From Sinomonas cellulolyticus (GTDB lineage Bacteria > Actinomycetota > Actinomycetes > Actinomycetales > Micrococcaceae): 51,629 bases of DNA. Under the pieces are notes generated by a model. The model worked only from the letters and a program-made list of their open reading frames with translations, searched no databases and was not told the origin of the DNA. Position 1 is the first letter of the stretch; each line of letters begins with the position of its first letter. Where the stretch lies: assembly GCF_014656475.1 (NCBI RefSeq), contig NZ_BNCM01000018.1, positions 1 to 51,629 on the forward strand, read 5' to 3'. The position numbers and the translations under genes are program-made. This document shows positions 7,543-16,513 of this stretch, in pieces.

Positions 7543-8553
7543 ATGGCCGCCACTGAGGGAGCGACTGCGTACTGGACCACGGGGCCGTACTGCGGGGAGC
7601 TCCGCCCCGAACCCCTCAGGGCACCGGGGGAGGGCGAGGCGCTTGTCCGCACGCTCTACTCGGGGCACTCCCGCGGCACCGAGAACCTCGTGCACGCCGG
7701 CCAAGTGCCCGCCCGCGTGGCCGGACTCATGGAGGCGCCCCACCAGGAGGGCCACTTCCCGGCACCCGTCAAGTACGGCTACCTCTCCGTCGGCGTGGTC
7801 GAGGCCGGCCCCGAGGAGCTCGTGGGCCGCACCGTCTTCTGCCTCTACCCGCACCAGGACCGCTACGTTGTCCCCGCGGCGGACCTCACCGTGGTGCCCG
7901 ACGGCGTGCCGCCCCGCCGCGCGATCCTCGCGGGTGCGGTCGAGACCGCCGTCAACGCCCTGTGGGAGGCCGGGCCGAGGATCGGCGACCGCGTGGCCGT
8001 AGTCGGGGTCGGCCTCATCGGCGGGTCCGTGGCCGCGCTCCTGCGCCGGTTCCCCCTCGCACGCCTGCAGGCCGTGGACAGCGACCCTGCCAGGGCGGAG
8101 CTCGCGGAGGCGCTCGGCGTCCCCTTCGCGCTCCCCGAGGACGCCGCAGAGGACTGCGACATCGTCTTCCACGCCTCCGCCACACCGGCCGGGCTCGCGC
8201 GCTGCCTCGAGATCGTGGGCGACGACGGCGAGATCATCGAGCTCTCCTGGTACGGCAGCGGGGACGTCGGGGTGCCCCTCGGCGCCGACTTCCACGCCCG
8301 CCGGCTTTCGCTGCGCGCGAGCCAGGTCGGCGAGGTCGCGCAGCCGCGGCGGGTCCGGCGCACGACGGCGCAGCGGCTCGCCCTCGCGCTGGACCTCCTC
8401 ACCGACCGGGTGTTCGACGCCTTCCTCGGCGAGCCCTCAGACTTCGCCGACCTGCCCGCCACGATGGACCTTCTGGCGAGGGGCACCGGGGCTGAAGAGC
8501 AGCGCTCGGACCCCGGCATGTGCCATCTGATCCGCTACCCGGGTGCCCCGTGA
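7543..8553 (+). CDS. zinc-type medium-chain dehydrogenase (BchC-like), first gene of an unknown small-molecule set
   Basis: 336 residues. The start at 7543 is chosen because TACTGT (7531-7536) lies 6 bases before the ATG, the arrangement of a leaderless promoter; the open frame upstream is not coding. The GroES-like part has TLYSGHSRGTENLVHAGQVP, and the Rossmann dinucleotide site is AVVGVGLIGGSVAALL at about residues 150-165. There is no cysteine cluster for a structural zinc. The protein resembles the threonine dehydrogenase/bacteriochlorophyllide dehydrogenase-like branch of the MDR family; the substrate is unknown. The gene is followed at 56 bases by a pterin-synthase-like gene and then an overlapping glycosyltransferase gene, which suggests a shared pathway. 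Confidence 0.8.
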   Translation: MAATEGATAYWTTGPYCGELRPEPLRAPGEGEALVRTLYSGHSRGTENLVHAGQVPARVAGLMEAPHQEGHFPAPVKYGYLSVGVVEAGPEELVGRTVFCLYPHQDRYVVPAADLTVVPDGVPPRRAILAGAVETAVNALWEAGPRIGDRVAVVGVGLIGGSVAALLRRFPLARLQAVDSDPARAELAEALGVPFALPEDAAEDCDIVFHASATPAGLARCLEIVGDDGEIIELSWYGSGDVGVPLGADFHARRLSLRASQVGEVAQPRRVRRTTAQRLALALDLLTDRVFDAFLGEPSDFADLPATMDLLARGTGAEEQRSDPGMCHLIRYPGAP

Positions 8554-8609
8554 CGGCTGGCCATCGAGGCCCGCGGAGCCCTTGAGCTGAGTCAAACCCA
8601 AGGAGGAGC

Positions 8610-9014
8610 ATGTTCAGCCTGACCGTCCGAGACCACGTCATGATCGCCCACAGCCTTCCCCGCCCGGCGTTCGGCCCCGCCCAGGGACTCCACGGCGCCA
8701 CCTTCGTCGTCGAGCTGACCGTGCGCGCCGGGGCGCTCGACGCCAACTCGACCGTGATGGACATCGGCGAGGCAACCGAGGTCCTCTCGGCCATCCTGGG
8801 CGGCCTGCGCTACCGGAACCTGGACGAGCACCCCGACTTCGCCGGCCGGCTGACCACCACGGAGGTCCTCGCCCAGCACGTGGCGGTGGCCGCCGCGGAG
8901 CGCCTCCGCCACGTGGGCCACCTCACCGCGGTCGAGGCCACCCTCCGGGAACACCCGGATGCGTGGGCCTCGTGCACGGTCGAGCTGGCCGGCGCCGCGG
9001 ATGGCCGCGGCTGA
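8610..9014 (+). CDS. 6-pyruvoyl-tetrahydropterin synthase / QueD-like protein with degenerate active site
   Basis: 134 residues, the length of the PTPS/QueD family, with a strong AAGGAGGAG Shine-Dalgarno. It keeps H14 (DHVMIAHSL) and H28 (GLHGATFVVEL) as possible zinc ligands, VMDIGEATEVL at about 49-59 and TTTEVLAQHVA at about 82-92. The usual HGH is reduced to HGA, no cysteine lies near the expected catalytic position, and the LDH motif reads LRY. Canonical PTPS or 6-carboxytetrahydropterin synthase activity is therefore doubtful; a different pterin-like or unrelated substrate is possible. Its stop codon lies inside the start of the glycosyltransferase gene. Confidence 0.8.
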   Translation: MFSLTVRDHVMIAHSLPRPAFGPAQGLHGATFVVELTVRAGALDANSTVMDIGEATEVLSAILGGLRYRNLDEHPDFAGRLTTTEVLAQHVAVAAAERLRHVGHLTAVEATLREHPDAWASCTVELAGAADGRG

Positions 9015-10158
9015 GCCGATCGCCGCAGTGCACCCGGAGCATTCAGAGACGCTGCGGCTCGTCGTCCCCGGCGGCCTCGGCTACTCCTCGGGGGGCACCG
9101 TCTACAACAAGGCGCTGCTCACCGAGCTCCACCGGCTCGGCGTTCCTGCCCGGGAGACGACGGTCTCGGGGGAGTGGCCGGTGGGATCGACTGCGGACCG
9201 CGCCCGCCTCGCCCGGGCGCTGGATCCCAAGGGCTCAGGCGAGGCTGCACCCGAGAGCATCCTCGTCGACGGACTCATAGCCCTCGGCGCGCCGGACGAG
9301 GTCCGCGCGGGGGCCCACGCCTGCGCGGAGTCCGGGACGGTGCTCGGGATCCTGGTCCACATGCTCCTCACCGACGCGCCGGGCCTCGCACCCGCTCGCC
9401 GGGCGCGTCTGGCAGGCCTCGAGCGCGACGCCCTCGAAGCCGCACCCGCGGTGGTCGTCCCCAGCGAGTTCGCCGCCCGGCGGCTCGCCCAGCGGTACGG
9501 GACGCGCGCGGACGTGGCGAGTCCCGGCGTCGTGCGCGTGCCAGCGGCGGGAGGCAGCATCGCGGAGGGGAAGCCGCCGCACCTCCTGTGCCTCGCCGCG
9601 CTTCTGCCGGGCAAGGGGCAGCTGCGGCTCGTGCGCTCGCTCGGCGCGCTGCGGGGAGAGCCGTGGACGCTCACGCTCGCCGGGCACGACGACGCCGACC
9701 CGGCCTATGCGCGCCGGCTTGCCGCGGAGGCCGAGCGGCTCGGGATCGCCGACCGCGTGGACCTCCCGGGAGAACTGCGCGGACCGGCCCTCGCCGCCGA
9801 GTGGGAGCGGACGGACCTCACGGTGCTGGCCTCGGAGTCGGAGACGTTCGGGCTCTCGGTCGCCGAGTCGCTCGCACGGGGCGTGCCCGCCATCGTCGGC
9901 GCGGGAACCGGCGCGACCGAAGCCCTGGCCCTCTCGCTTGCAGGAGGCCTCGGCCCGGCGGGGACCGCCGCGGAGCCCGCGCCCGCCGGCAGCGACGAGC
10001 CCGCCGCGGATCCGCTCACGGCAGAGCTCGCGCAGTGGCTCGGCCTTGGGGGGGTGCGGGCGCGCTGGCGGGCAGCGGCCCGCGCGGCGAGGCCGCTCCT
10101 GCCGGGCTGGGAGGCCACGGCGCGCGCGGTCGTGCGGGCTATGCGCCCAGGCGGCTGA
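9001..10158 (+). CDS. GT4-family glycosyltransferase
   Basis: 385 residues from the ATG at 9001, overlapping the pterin-like gene by 14 bases; a GTG at 8959 in the same frame would lie deep inside that gene and is less likely. GT-B fold features are an N-terminal GGLGYSSGGTVYNKALL, the hinge region PSEFAARRLAQRYG, then LCLAALLPGKGQLRLVRSL for the nucleotide-sugar domain, and the retaining-GT motif SESETFGLSVAESLARGVP (E-x7-E). Substrates are unknown. As the last gene of the set it may glycosylate the product of the two preceding enzymes, by analogy with pteridine glycosyltransferases of cyanobacteria; that link is inference. Confidence 0.85.
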   Translation: MAAAEPIAAVHPEHSETLRLVVPGGLGYSSGGTVYNKALLTELHRLGVPARETTVSGEWPVGSTADRARLARALDPKGSGEAAPESILVDGLIALGAPDEVRAGAHACAESGTVLGILVHMLLTDAPGLAPARRARLAGLERDALEAAPAVVVPSEFAARRLAQRYGTRADVASPGVVRVPAAGGSIAEGKPPHLLCLAALLPGKGQLRLVRSLGALRGEPWTLTLAGHDDADPAYARRLAAEAERLGIADRVDLPGELRGPALAAEWERTDLTVLASESETFGLSVAESLARGVPAIVGAGTGATEALALSLAGGLGPAGTAAEPAPAGSDEPAADPLTAELAQWLGLGGVRARWRAAARAARPLLPGWEATARAVVRAMRPGG

Positions 10159-10467
10159 CTACTGGCCCCGCCAGCGCAGGGTCATGAGGAACCCGGCGAT
10201 CGCGACCGCGAACCCGATCAGGATGTTCCAGTTCCCCAGCTCAGGGAGCGGGAAGAGCCCCTGGGTGACGTAGAACGTGATGATCCACAGCAGGCCCACC
10301 ACCATGAGCCCGAACATGAGGTACTTGTACCACTGCGGGGTGGGGCCAGCGGCGCGGGCCGCGCGGGCCTGGCGCTTGGCCTTCCGCTTGGCCCGGCGGG
10401 CGGCATCCTTGGCCCCCGTCTTCTGCCGCCCGTCCTTCTGCTGCGGCTTGTCCGTCGACTCCGGCAC
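10159..10467 (-). CDS. crgA: cell division protein CrgA
   Basis: 102 residues with the CrgA layout: a basic, Lys/Arg/Ala-rich N-terminus (RRAKRKAKRQARAARAA), then two membrane helices at about residues 48-68 (YLMFGLMVVGLLWIITFYV) and 79-97 (WNILIGFAVAIAGFLMTLRW). CrgA is a small divisome membrane protein that recruits FtsZ/FtsI and wall-synthesis proteins in actinobacteria. Its usual place beside pknB, trpG and the rodA-pbpA operon is kept here. It ends one base after the convergent glycosyltransferase stop, with no obvious terminator between them. Confidence 0.93.
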   Translation of the reverse strand: MPESTDKPQQKDGRQKTGAKDAARRAKRKAKRQARAARAAGPTPQWYKYLMFGLMVVGLLWIITFYVTQGLFPLPELGNWNILIGFAVAIAGFLMTLRWRGQ

Positions 10468-10628
10468 TGAACCTCCTCGGGGCCGCTCGGCGTGCGGCGG
10501 GGCCCGCTTGGTATCCTGCAGTCACCCCGTTGTGCGCCGGGCACGGCTGGTGGCTGCAGTGGCTTCACTGGTGTGCCAGTCAGTCTATCCCGGCGCGCCG
10601 GACCCACCACTCCACGATTGGCCCACAC

Positions 10629-11270
10629 ATGTCCACGCGCATCCTCGTCATCGACAACTACGACTCGTTCGTCTACACCCTCGTCGGCTACCTGCAGCAG
10701 CTGGGCGCGGAGACCACGGTGGTGAGGAACGACGACGTGTCCCTCGCCGAGGCGATCGAGCTCGCGGAGGCGCGTGACGGCGTGCTCATCTCCCCCGGGC
10801 CGGGCAACCCAGCGGAGGCGGGCGTCTGCATCGACCTGATCCGGTGGTGCGGGGACCACGCGAAGCCCATGCTGGGCGTCTGCCTCGGGCACCAGGCGCT
10901 CGCCGAGGCGTACGGCGGCACCGTGACGCATGCCCCTGAGCTCATGCACGGCAAGACCTCACTCGTGGAGCACGAGGGCAAGGGCGTGTTCGCGGGGCTG
11001 CCCAGCCCGTTCACCGCCACCCGGTACCACTCGCTCGCGGCCGCCGCGGACACCATCCCCGAAGCGCTCGAGGTCACCGCCCACACGCATTCCGGCGTGG
11101 TGATGGGCCTGCAGCACCGTTCGGCTCCGCTGTGGGGCGTGCAGTTCCACCCTGAGAGCGTCCTGACCGAGGGGGGCTACCAGATGCTCGGCACGTGGCT
11201 CGAGTCGCTCGGGCTGGCCGGTGCCGCGGAAACCGCCTCGCACCTCAGCCCCCTCATCACCGCGGGCTGA
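10629..11270 (+). CDS. anthranilate/aminodeoxychorismate synthase glutaminase subunit (TrpG/PabA)
   Basis: 213 residues from the ATG at 10629; an in-frame start at 10530 lies in the promoter region and would add a non-homologous tail. It opens MSTRILVIDNYDSFVYTLVG, the class I glutamine amidotransferase start. The nucleophile cysteine is in GVCLGHQALAEAYGG (about residues 82-96) and the His/Glu pair in VQFHPESVLTEGG. It supplies ammonia for anthranilate or 4-amino-4-deoxychorismate synthesis. No synthase large subunit is in the window, so which pathway it serves cannot be told; actinobacterial copies at this locus may serve both. Confidence 0.92.
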   Translation: MSTRILVIDNYDSFVYTLVGYLQQLGAETTVVRNDDVSLAEAIELAEARDGVLISPGPGNPAEAGVCIDLIRWCGDHAKPMLGVCLGHQALAEAYGGTVTHAPELMHGKTSLVEHEGKGVFAGLPSPFTATRYHSLAAAADTIPEALEVTAHTHSGVVMGLQHRSAPLWGVQFHPESVLTEGGYQMLGTWLESLGLAGAAETASHLSPLITAG

Positions 11271-11333
11271 CTCCGACGCTGACTCCGGGGCGGCCCGGGC
11301 GGCGCGGCCGCGCGCCGGACTGGGCGGAGGCAC

Positions 11334-13361
11334 TCAGCCGTTGCCCTTGCCGTTGTCCTTCTTGGTGGGGCTGGGCGACGGTGCCTGGGTCTGAGTGGTG
11401 GGGCTGGGGGCGGGGGGCGGCGGTGGCGGCGCTTGGGCCACGGTGAGCACCACCGTTCCGCCCTGGTCGACCGTCCCCGGGGACGCAGGGGACTGGTCGG
11501 TGACCGTCCCCGGTGCCACGACCGCGTTGTCCTGCTGCTGGACGGTGGTGGTGAGGCCGAGGTCGCTGAGGGCCTTCTGGGCCGCGTCGAGGGACTTGCC
11601 GCGCACGTCCGGGACATCGACCTTGCCGGTCGAGACCGTCAGCTCCACCTCGGAGCCGATGGCCACCGTCTGCCCCACACCGGGATTGGTGGCGGTCACG
11701 GTTCCCCTGGGGGCCTTCGGATCATTGGCCAGGACGGACTTCGCCTTGACCTTGAGGCCCAGCCCCTCGAGGGCCGAGCGCGCACCGATCTCCGTGGCGC
11801 CGATGATCGAGTCCGGGATGGTGGCGCTCGCGGGGCCGTCCGAGATCTGGAGCGAGATCGAGGAGCCGGGAGCAAGACGCGTGCCGGCGTCGGGGACCGT
11901 GCGGATGGCCTTGCCCTTGGGAACCGTGGCGTCCTTGGGCCTGTCGATGGACGGCTGCAGCCCGAGGCCCTGGAGCTTGAGCGCCGCCTCCGTCTCCGAC
12001 ATGTTGGCCACGGAGGGCACCTCGATCATCTGCACGGCGGCCGGCTGGTTCATGTAGGTGTAGAGCAGGATCCCGCCGCCGGTCGCCAGGAGCAGCGCGG
12101 CGATGATGAGCGCCACGATCCACGTCCGCCGGCGTCCTCGGCGGCGCCGCTCCCGCTCGTCGTCCCGCGCGTCGTCGAACTCGATGAGCCCAGGCGCCGC
12201 GGCGGCGACGAGGGGGATCTCGCCCGTGTCGCCGAGATGGGACGACGCGGGCCTATCGCCGTCGGCGGTCTGCTTGCCCGCCTCAGCGTCCGGCTCGGCC
12301 GCACCGGCCAGCCCGGCACGGCCAGCAGCTCCCGCAGCCCCGCCGGCGGCACCGGCAGCCCCGGCTGCGGCAGCTCCCGCCGCGAGGAGGCCGACCGCCT
12401 CGGTGGGAGCACCGTCGTCGCCCGCGGAAACCGCGTCGGTGCTCCGCCGCGGAGGCAGCGCCACTCCGGCCCTCGCCGCGCGGAGCGCACGCTGGAAAGC
12501 CGCCGCGCTCGGGAACCTGTCATTGGGGTCCTTCTCGAGCGCCCGGTCGATGACGCTCTGGAGCGCGTCGGTGACTGCTGGGTTGAACTCGGAGGCGGGC
12601 GGCGCGGCTGACCTCACATGCTGGAGGGCCAGGGAGACCGGGGACTCACCGATGAAGGGCGGCCGCCCCGTGAGCAGCTCGTACAGGAGGCAGCCGGCCG
12701 AGTACAGGTCGCTGCGGGCGTCCACAACCTCGCCCTGGGCCTGCTCGGGGGAGAGGTACTGGGCCGTGCCGACCACGGCCTGCGTCTGGGTCATCGTGGC
12801 CGCCGAGTCCGCGGTGGCCCGGGCGATCCCGAAGTCCATCACCTTGACCTCGCCCGGCGTGCTGCACAGCATGACGTTCGCCGGCTTGATGTCCCGGTGG
12901 ATGACCCCCTGCCGGTGGCTGTACTCGAGCGCGGAGAGCACGCCGAGGACGTAGTCGACCGCCTCGTCCACGGTGACGCCGCCCTCGCGGATCACCTCCC
13001 GGAGCGTCTTGCCCGTGACGAGCTCCATGATGATGTAGGGCACCGCCACGCTGTGCGGGGACAGCGGCTCCGCGTTGTGCTCGCCGGTGTCGAAGACCGC
13101 CACGATCGCGGGGTGGTTCAGGCCGGCCACCGCCCGGGCCTCCCGCTCGAAGCGGGCCCGGAACTGTCCGTCACGCGCCATGTCGGGGCGCAGCATCTTC
13201 ACGGCGACGGCGCGCCCCAGCCGCAGGTCACGGCCCTCGAACACGTCCGCCATGCCGCCGCGGCCGATGAGCTCGCCGAGCTCGTATCGGCCCGAGAGGA
13301 CGATCGGAGCGGGCATGGGCGCGTCCTCTCGTTCCAGGGGCGGGTTGGCGGAGTGTGTCAT
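11334..13361 (-). CDS. pknB: Ser/Thr protein kinase PknB with PASTA domains
   Basis: 675 residues. The kinase domain covers about residues 25-290, with the glycine loop GELIGRGGMADVFEG, K55, HRDIKPAN (155-162) and DFG (176-178). A long Ala/Gly-rich juxtamembrane linker follows. One membrane helix is at about 413-436 (TWIVALIIAALLLATGGGIL). The outer part holds three PASTA repeats (VPSVANMSETEAA, IPDSIIGATEIGA, VPDVRGKSLDAAQ) and a Pro/Thr-rich tail. PASTA domains sense muropeptides/lipid II, and the kinase controls wall growth and division. It is the last gene of the operon, three bases after pknA. Confidence 0.95.
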   Translation of the reverse strand: MTHSANPPLEREDAPMPAPIVLSGRYELGELIGRGGMADVFEGRDLRLGRAVAVKMLRPDMARDGQFRARFEREARAVAGLNHPAIVAVFDTGEHNAEPLSPHSVAVPYIIMELVTGKTLREVIREGGVTVDEAVDYVLGVLSALEYSHRQGVIHRDIKPANVMLCSTPGEVKVMDFGIARATADSAATMTQTQAVVGTAQYLSPEQAQGEVVDARSDLYSAGCLLYELLTGRPPFIGESPVSLALQHVRSAAPPASEFNPAVTDALQSVIDRALEKDPNDRFPSAAAFQRALRAARAGVALPPRRSTDAVSAGDDGAPTEAVGLLAAGAAAAGAAGAAGGAAGAAGRAGLAGAAEPDAEAGKQTADGDRPASSHLGDTGEIPLVAAAAPGLIEFDDARDDERERRRRGRRRTWIVALIIAALLLATGGGILLYTYMNQPAAVQMIEVPSVANMSETEAALKLQGLGLQPSIDRPKDATVPKGKAIRTVPDAGTRLAPGSSISLQISDGPASATIPDSIIGATEIGARSALEGLGLKVKAKSVLANDPKAPRGTVTATNPGVGQTVAIGSEVELTVSTGKVDVPDVRGKSLDAAQKALSDLGLTTTVQQQDNAVVAPGTVTDQSPASPGTVDQGGTVVLTVAQAPPPPPPAPSPTTQTQAPSPSPTKKDNGKGNG

Positions 13362-13364
13362 GCG

Positions 13365-15038
13365 CTAGCTGCTCGGGGCCGTGGGAAGGATCGAGGGCAG
13401 CGCGCCGGATGAACGGGTCGGAGCCTGCGAGGTGCTGGGCGGCGGTGCAGGCGTGGAGGTGGCCGGCGTCGAGATGGTCACGGGCGGCTGGACCGAGAGG
13501 TAGGTGACCGTGATGGTTGATCCGACGGTCACGGCACCGGCCGGGTCGACTCCTGTCACCTGGCCCATGGTCCCCGTCTGCGACTGCATGGGGTTCAGGG
13601 CTACCCTCATACCAAGCGCCTCCAGCTGAGCCTTTACCTGAGTGTAGTTCTTGCCCAGATACGCGGCCGGGACGATGTTGACCGTGGCGGGTCCCGAATC
13701 CACCGGGGTGCTGGTGCTCGGCGGCGCGGAGGAGGTCGTGCTCGGAGGCGCGCTCGCTGTGGTCGGCGCCGGGCTGGTGTTCGAGGGCAGCGGCGACGGG
13801 CTGAAGAGGCCGGCGTTCGAGAGCCAGACGCCGATCAGCACGAACAGCAGCAGGAGGACCAGTCCCACGAGCGGCCACGTGAAGGGGCTCCTCTTGCGTG
13901 ACCGCCGCTGCGGGGGGACATCGTCGAGCTGCTCGTCGTCCTCCACCGGCGCGTACAGCGGGTTGTGCGCGTCCTCGGCCCCGGCGGGGCCAGCGTTCGG
14001 GTCCGCCGTGCCGACCACGGGCAGGGCCGACGTCGCCGGCATGCGCCGTGCGGCCGACGCGCCTGCCGCTGCAGCAGCACCGGCGGCCGCGGCCCCGGCA
14101 AGGCCGGCGCCGCCCACGACGGCGGTCGGGGCGGTGGCCTGCCGGACGGGCGCAGTGATCGCTTCGGTGGAGTCGTCGTGCAGGAGCATGCCCGGCACGG
14201 CTGCCTGGGCCGCACGGACGTCGCCCCGGCGCAGTGCCTCCGCCGCCTCGGCGAGCTTGATCGCGTTGGCCGGGCGGTGGCGCGGGTCCTTGGCGAGCAT
14301 CGACATGAGCAGCGCCCGCACGGGGGCGGGGATTTGCTCCGGCATGGGCGGCGGGGCGTCGTTGACCTGGGCGAGGGCGATCGCGATCTGGCTCTCGCCC
14401 GAGAACGGCCGGTGGCCGGTGAGGCACTCGTAGCCGATCACGCCGAGGGAGTAGATGTCGCTCGATCCTGTTGCCTGCTGGCCGGTCGCCTGCTCGGGGG
14501 CAAGGTACTGCGCCGTGCCCATCACCTGGCCGGTCTGGGTCAGCGGCACCTGGTCTGCCAGGCGGGCGATGCCGAAGTCGGTGACCTTGACCTTGTGGTC
14601 GGGCGTGATGAGCAGGTTGCCGGGCTTGACGTCCCGGTGCACGAGTCCCTGGCCGTGTGCGGTCGCGAGGGCGCGCGCCGTCTGGGCGATGATGTTCAGC
14701 GTGCGGTCGGGGGAGAGGACGCGCTCGCGCTCGAGGATCGCGGAGAGCGGCTCGCCGGGGACGAGCTCCATCACGAGGTACGCGGAGCCGCCGGCCTCGC
14801 CGTAGTCGAAGACGTTGGCGATCCCGTTGTGGTTCAGGAGTGCCGTGTGGCGGGCCTCGGCCCGGAACCGCTCGAGGAAGCTCGGGTCGCCCGCGTACTC
14901 CTCCTTGAGGATCTTGATGGCAACGATGCGGCCGAGCACCTGGTCGCGCGCACGCCACACCTCGCCCATGCCCCCGATGGCGATACGGCTCTGCAGCTCG
15001 TACCTGCCGCCCAAGGTGATGCCTGACGTCGGTCTCAC
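13365..15038 (-). CDS. pknA: Ser/Thr protein kinase PknA-type, with one extracellular PASTA-like domain
   Basis: 557 residues from GTG at 15038, which overlaps the pbpA stop by four bases (GTGA). The much longer open frame upstream is antisense-like read-through within pbpA and is not coding. The kinase domain covers residues 10-270, with RIAIGGMGEVWRARD, AIKILKEE, HRDVKPGNLLI and DFGIARL. An Ala-rich linker leads to one membrane helix (PFTWPLVGLVLLLLFVLIGVW). Outside is a Thr/Ser/Pro stretch and then a single PASTA-like segment (NIVPAAYLGKNYTQVKAQLEA), which mycobacterial PknA lacks. Kinase and operon position are clear; the PASTA assignment is moderately sure. Confidence 0.92.
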   Translation of the reverse strand: MRPTSGITLGGRYELQSRIAIGGMGEVWRARDQVLGRIVAIKILKEEYAGDPSFLERFRAEARHTALLNHNGIANVFDYGEAGGSAYLVMELVPGEPLSAILERERVLSPDRTLNIIAQTARALATAHGQGLVHRDVKPGNLLITPDHKVKVTDFGIARLADQVPLTQTGQVMGTAQYLAPEQATGQQATGSSDIYSLGVIGYECLTGHRPFSGESQIAIALAQVNDAPPPMPEQIPAPVRALLMSMLAKDPRHRPANAIKLAEAAEALRRGDVRAAQAAVPGMLLHDDSTEAITAPVRQATAPTAVVGGAGLAGAAAAGAAAAAGASAARRMPATSALPVVGTADPNAGPAGAEDAHNPLYAPVEDDEQLDDVPPQRRSRKRSPFTWPLVGLVLLLLFVLIGVWLSNAGLFSPSPLPSNTSPAPTTASAPPSTTSSAPPSTSTPVDSGPATVNIVPAAYLGKNYTQVKAQLEALGMRVALNPMQSQTGTMGQVTGVDPAGAVTVGSTITVTYLSVQPPVTISTPATSTPAPPPSTSQAPTRSSGALPSILPTAPSS

Positions 15039-16513
15039 TTGTTCAACACCGCCTTGAAGATCTTGCTCGCTGTAGGACTGGTCAGCGCGGCCCCCGTGTA
15101 GATGTCGACGCTCTCCATCACCACGGTCACCTGCACCTGGGGGTTGTCTGCCGGGGCGAACCCGGTGAACCAGGAGTTGTTCAGCATCTGGCCCTTGCTG
15201 TTGGTCACGCCGAGCTCCGCCGTGCCGGTCTTGCCGGCCACCTGGACGCCGGGAACCGCGGCCTTGGACGCGATGCCCTGGGAGACCACGCTGGTCATCC
15301 ACTCGGTGATCTGGCGCGCGATGTCCGGGGTGGTCGAGGTGCGCAGCACCTCGGGCTTCGGCTGGGACACGACCCGCAGGTCCGGCGCCGTGATCTGCTT
15401 GACCAGCGACGGCTTCATCTGCACGCCGCCGTTGGCGATGGCACTCGTCATGAGCGCGATCTGCAGCGGCGAGGCCTTGACGTCGAACTGTCCGATGGCG
15501 GACTGCGCGAGCTGCGCCTGATTCAGCTTCTGCGGCCACACGCCCGGGGAGTAGTCGAGGTGGAGCTGGTTGCCGGCGTCCTGGCCGAACCCGAAGGCGG
15601 CCGCCTGCTTGCCGATCGCATCCTGCCCGAGGTCCAGCGCGATGGAGGCGAACGGGGTGTTGCAGGACTGCTGCAGCGCGAACGCGAAGTCCGCGGTGTC
15701 CCGGGTGTAGCAGTTGCCGCCCGCGTAGTTCGGCAGCTGGGTGGTGGTACCCGGCAGGGTCAGCTGCGCGGGGTTCGGCAGCGTCGAGTCCTTGTTGTAC
15801 TTGCCGGAGGCGAGCGCCGCGGCGGTGTCCACGAGCTTGAACACCGAGCCGGGGGCCAGCAGGGCACCCGTAGGGCCGCTGACGCCCTGGTTGAGGTTGA
15901 TGCCGGGCTCGTCCTGGATCTGCTTCATGGCGGCAGCGGCCGCCGCCTGGTCCTGGGTGGCGATGCGGTTGGGGTCGTAGCTGGGCTTGGAGACCATCGC
16001 GATGATCGCGCCAGTCTTCGGGTTGGTGACCACAATGGAACCGCGCTGGCCGTCCGGGATGAGGTCGTACGCGAGCTTCTGGATGGCAGGATCGATCGTC
16101 AGCTCGACCGAGGCGCCCTTGGGCTGTTCGCCGAGGAAGAGCTGGCGGATCTTGTCGAGCAGGAGCTGGTCCGACTCGCCCGTGAGGGTCGAGTTCATCG
16201 AGTTCTCGAGGCCCGAGGAGCCGTAGACGTTGGAGTAGAAGCCGGTGAGGCCCGCGTAGAGGGGGGCGTTGCCGGGGTAGGTGCGCTGGAACTTGCACGA
16301 GTCGGAGCCGCTCGCCACGGACTGCGCGATCGGCTGGCCGGCCACGGTGATGGGACCCCGCTCCTGGCAGAAGGTCTGCAGGATCGCGCGGTTGTTCTGG
16401 CTGTTCTTGTTCAGCTCGTCGGCGCCGATGACCTGGACGTAGCTGATGGCTCCCAGGACGAGCGCGAACATGGCCGCGATGGCCACCCACGCGTTGCGGA
16501 TCGCCTGGTTCAT
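15035..16513 (-). CDS. pbpA: class B penicillin-binding protein PbpA (transpeptidase)
   Basis: 492 residues. An N-terminal membrane helix (residues 8-28) is followed by a short dimerisation domain and the transpeptidase domain. The three active-site motifs are present: SVFK with the acylated Ser at 223, SCN at 283-285 and KTGT at 428-431. It crosslinks peptidoglycan together with the SEDS polymerase encoded immediately upstream. The ATG overlaps the rodA stop (ATGA) and the stop overlaps the pknA start (GTGA), so translation is coupled along the operon. Confidence 0.95.
   Translation of the reverse strand: MNQAIRNAWVAIAAMFALVLGAISYVQVIGADELNKNSQNNRAILQTFCQERGPITVAGQPIAQSVASGSDSCKFQRTYPGNAPLYAGLTGFYSNVYGSSGLENSMNSTLTGESDQLLLDKIRQLFLGEQPKGASVELTIDPAIQKLAYDLIPDGQRGSIVVTNPKTGAIIAMVSKPSYDPNRIATQDQAAAAAAMKQIQDEPGINLNQGVSGPTGALLAPGSVFKLVDTAAALASGKYNKDSTLPNPAQLTLPGTTTQLPNYAGGNCYTRDTADFAFALQQSCNTPFASIALDLGQDAIGKQAAAFGFGQDAGNQLHLDYSPGVWPQKLNQAQLAQSAIGQFDVKASPLQIALMTSAIANGGVQMKPSLVKQITAPDLRVVSQPKPEVLRTSTTPDIARQITEWMTSVVSQGIASKAAVPGVQVAGKTGTAELGVTNSKGQMLNNSWFTGFAPADNPQVQVTVVMESVDIYTGAALTSPTASKIFKAVLNK

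Noticed and set aside
8959..9000. GTG at 8959 as glycosyltransferase start
   Set aside because: It would add 14 residues read from inside the pterin-like gene; ATG 9001 fits the coupled-overlap pattern better.
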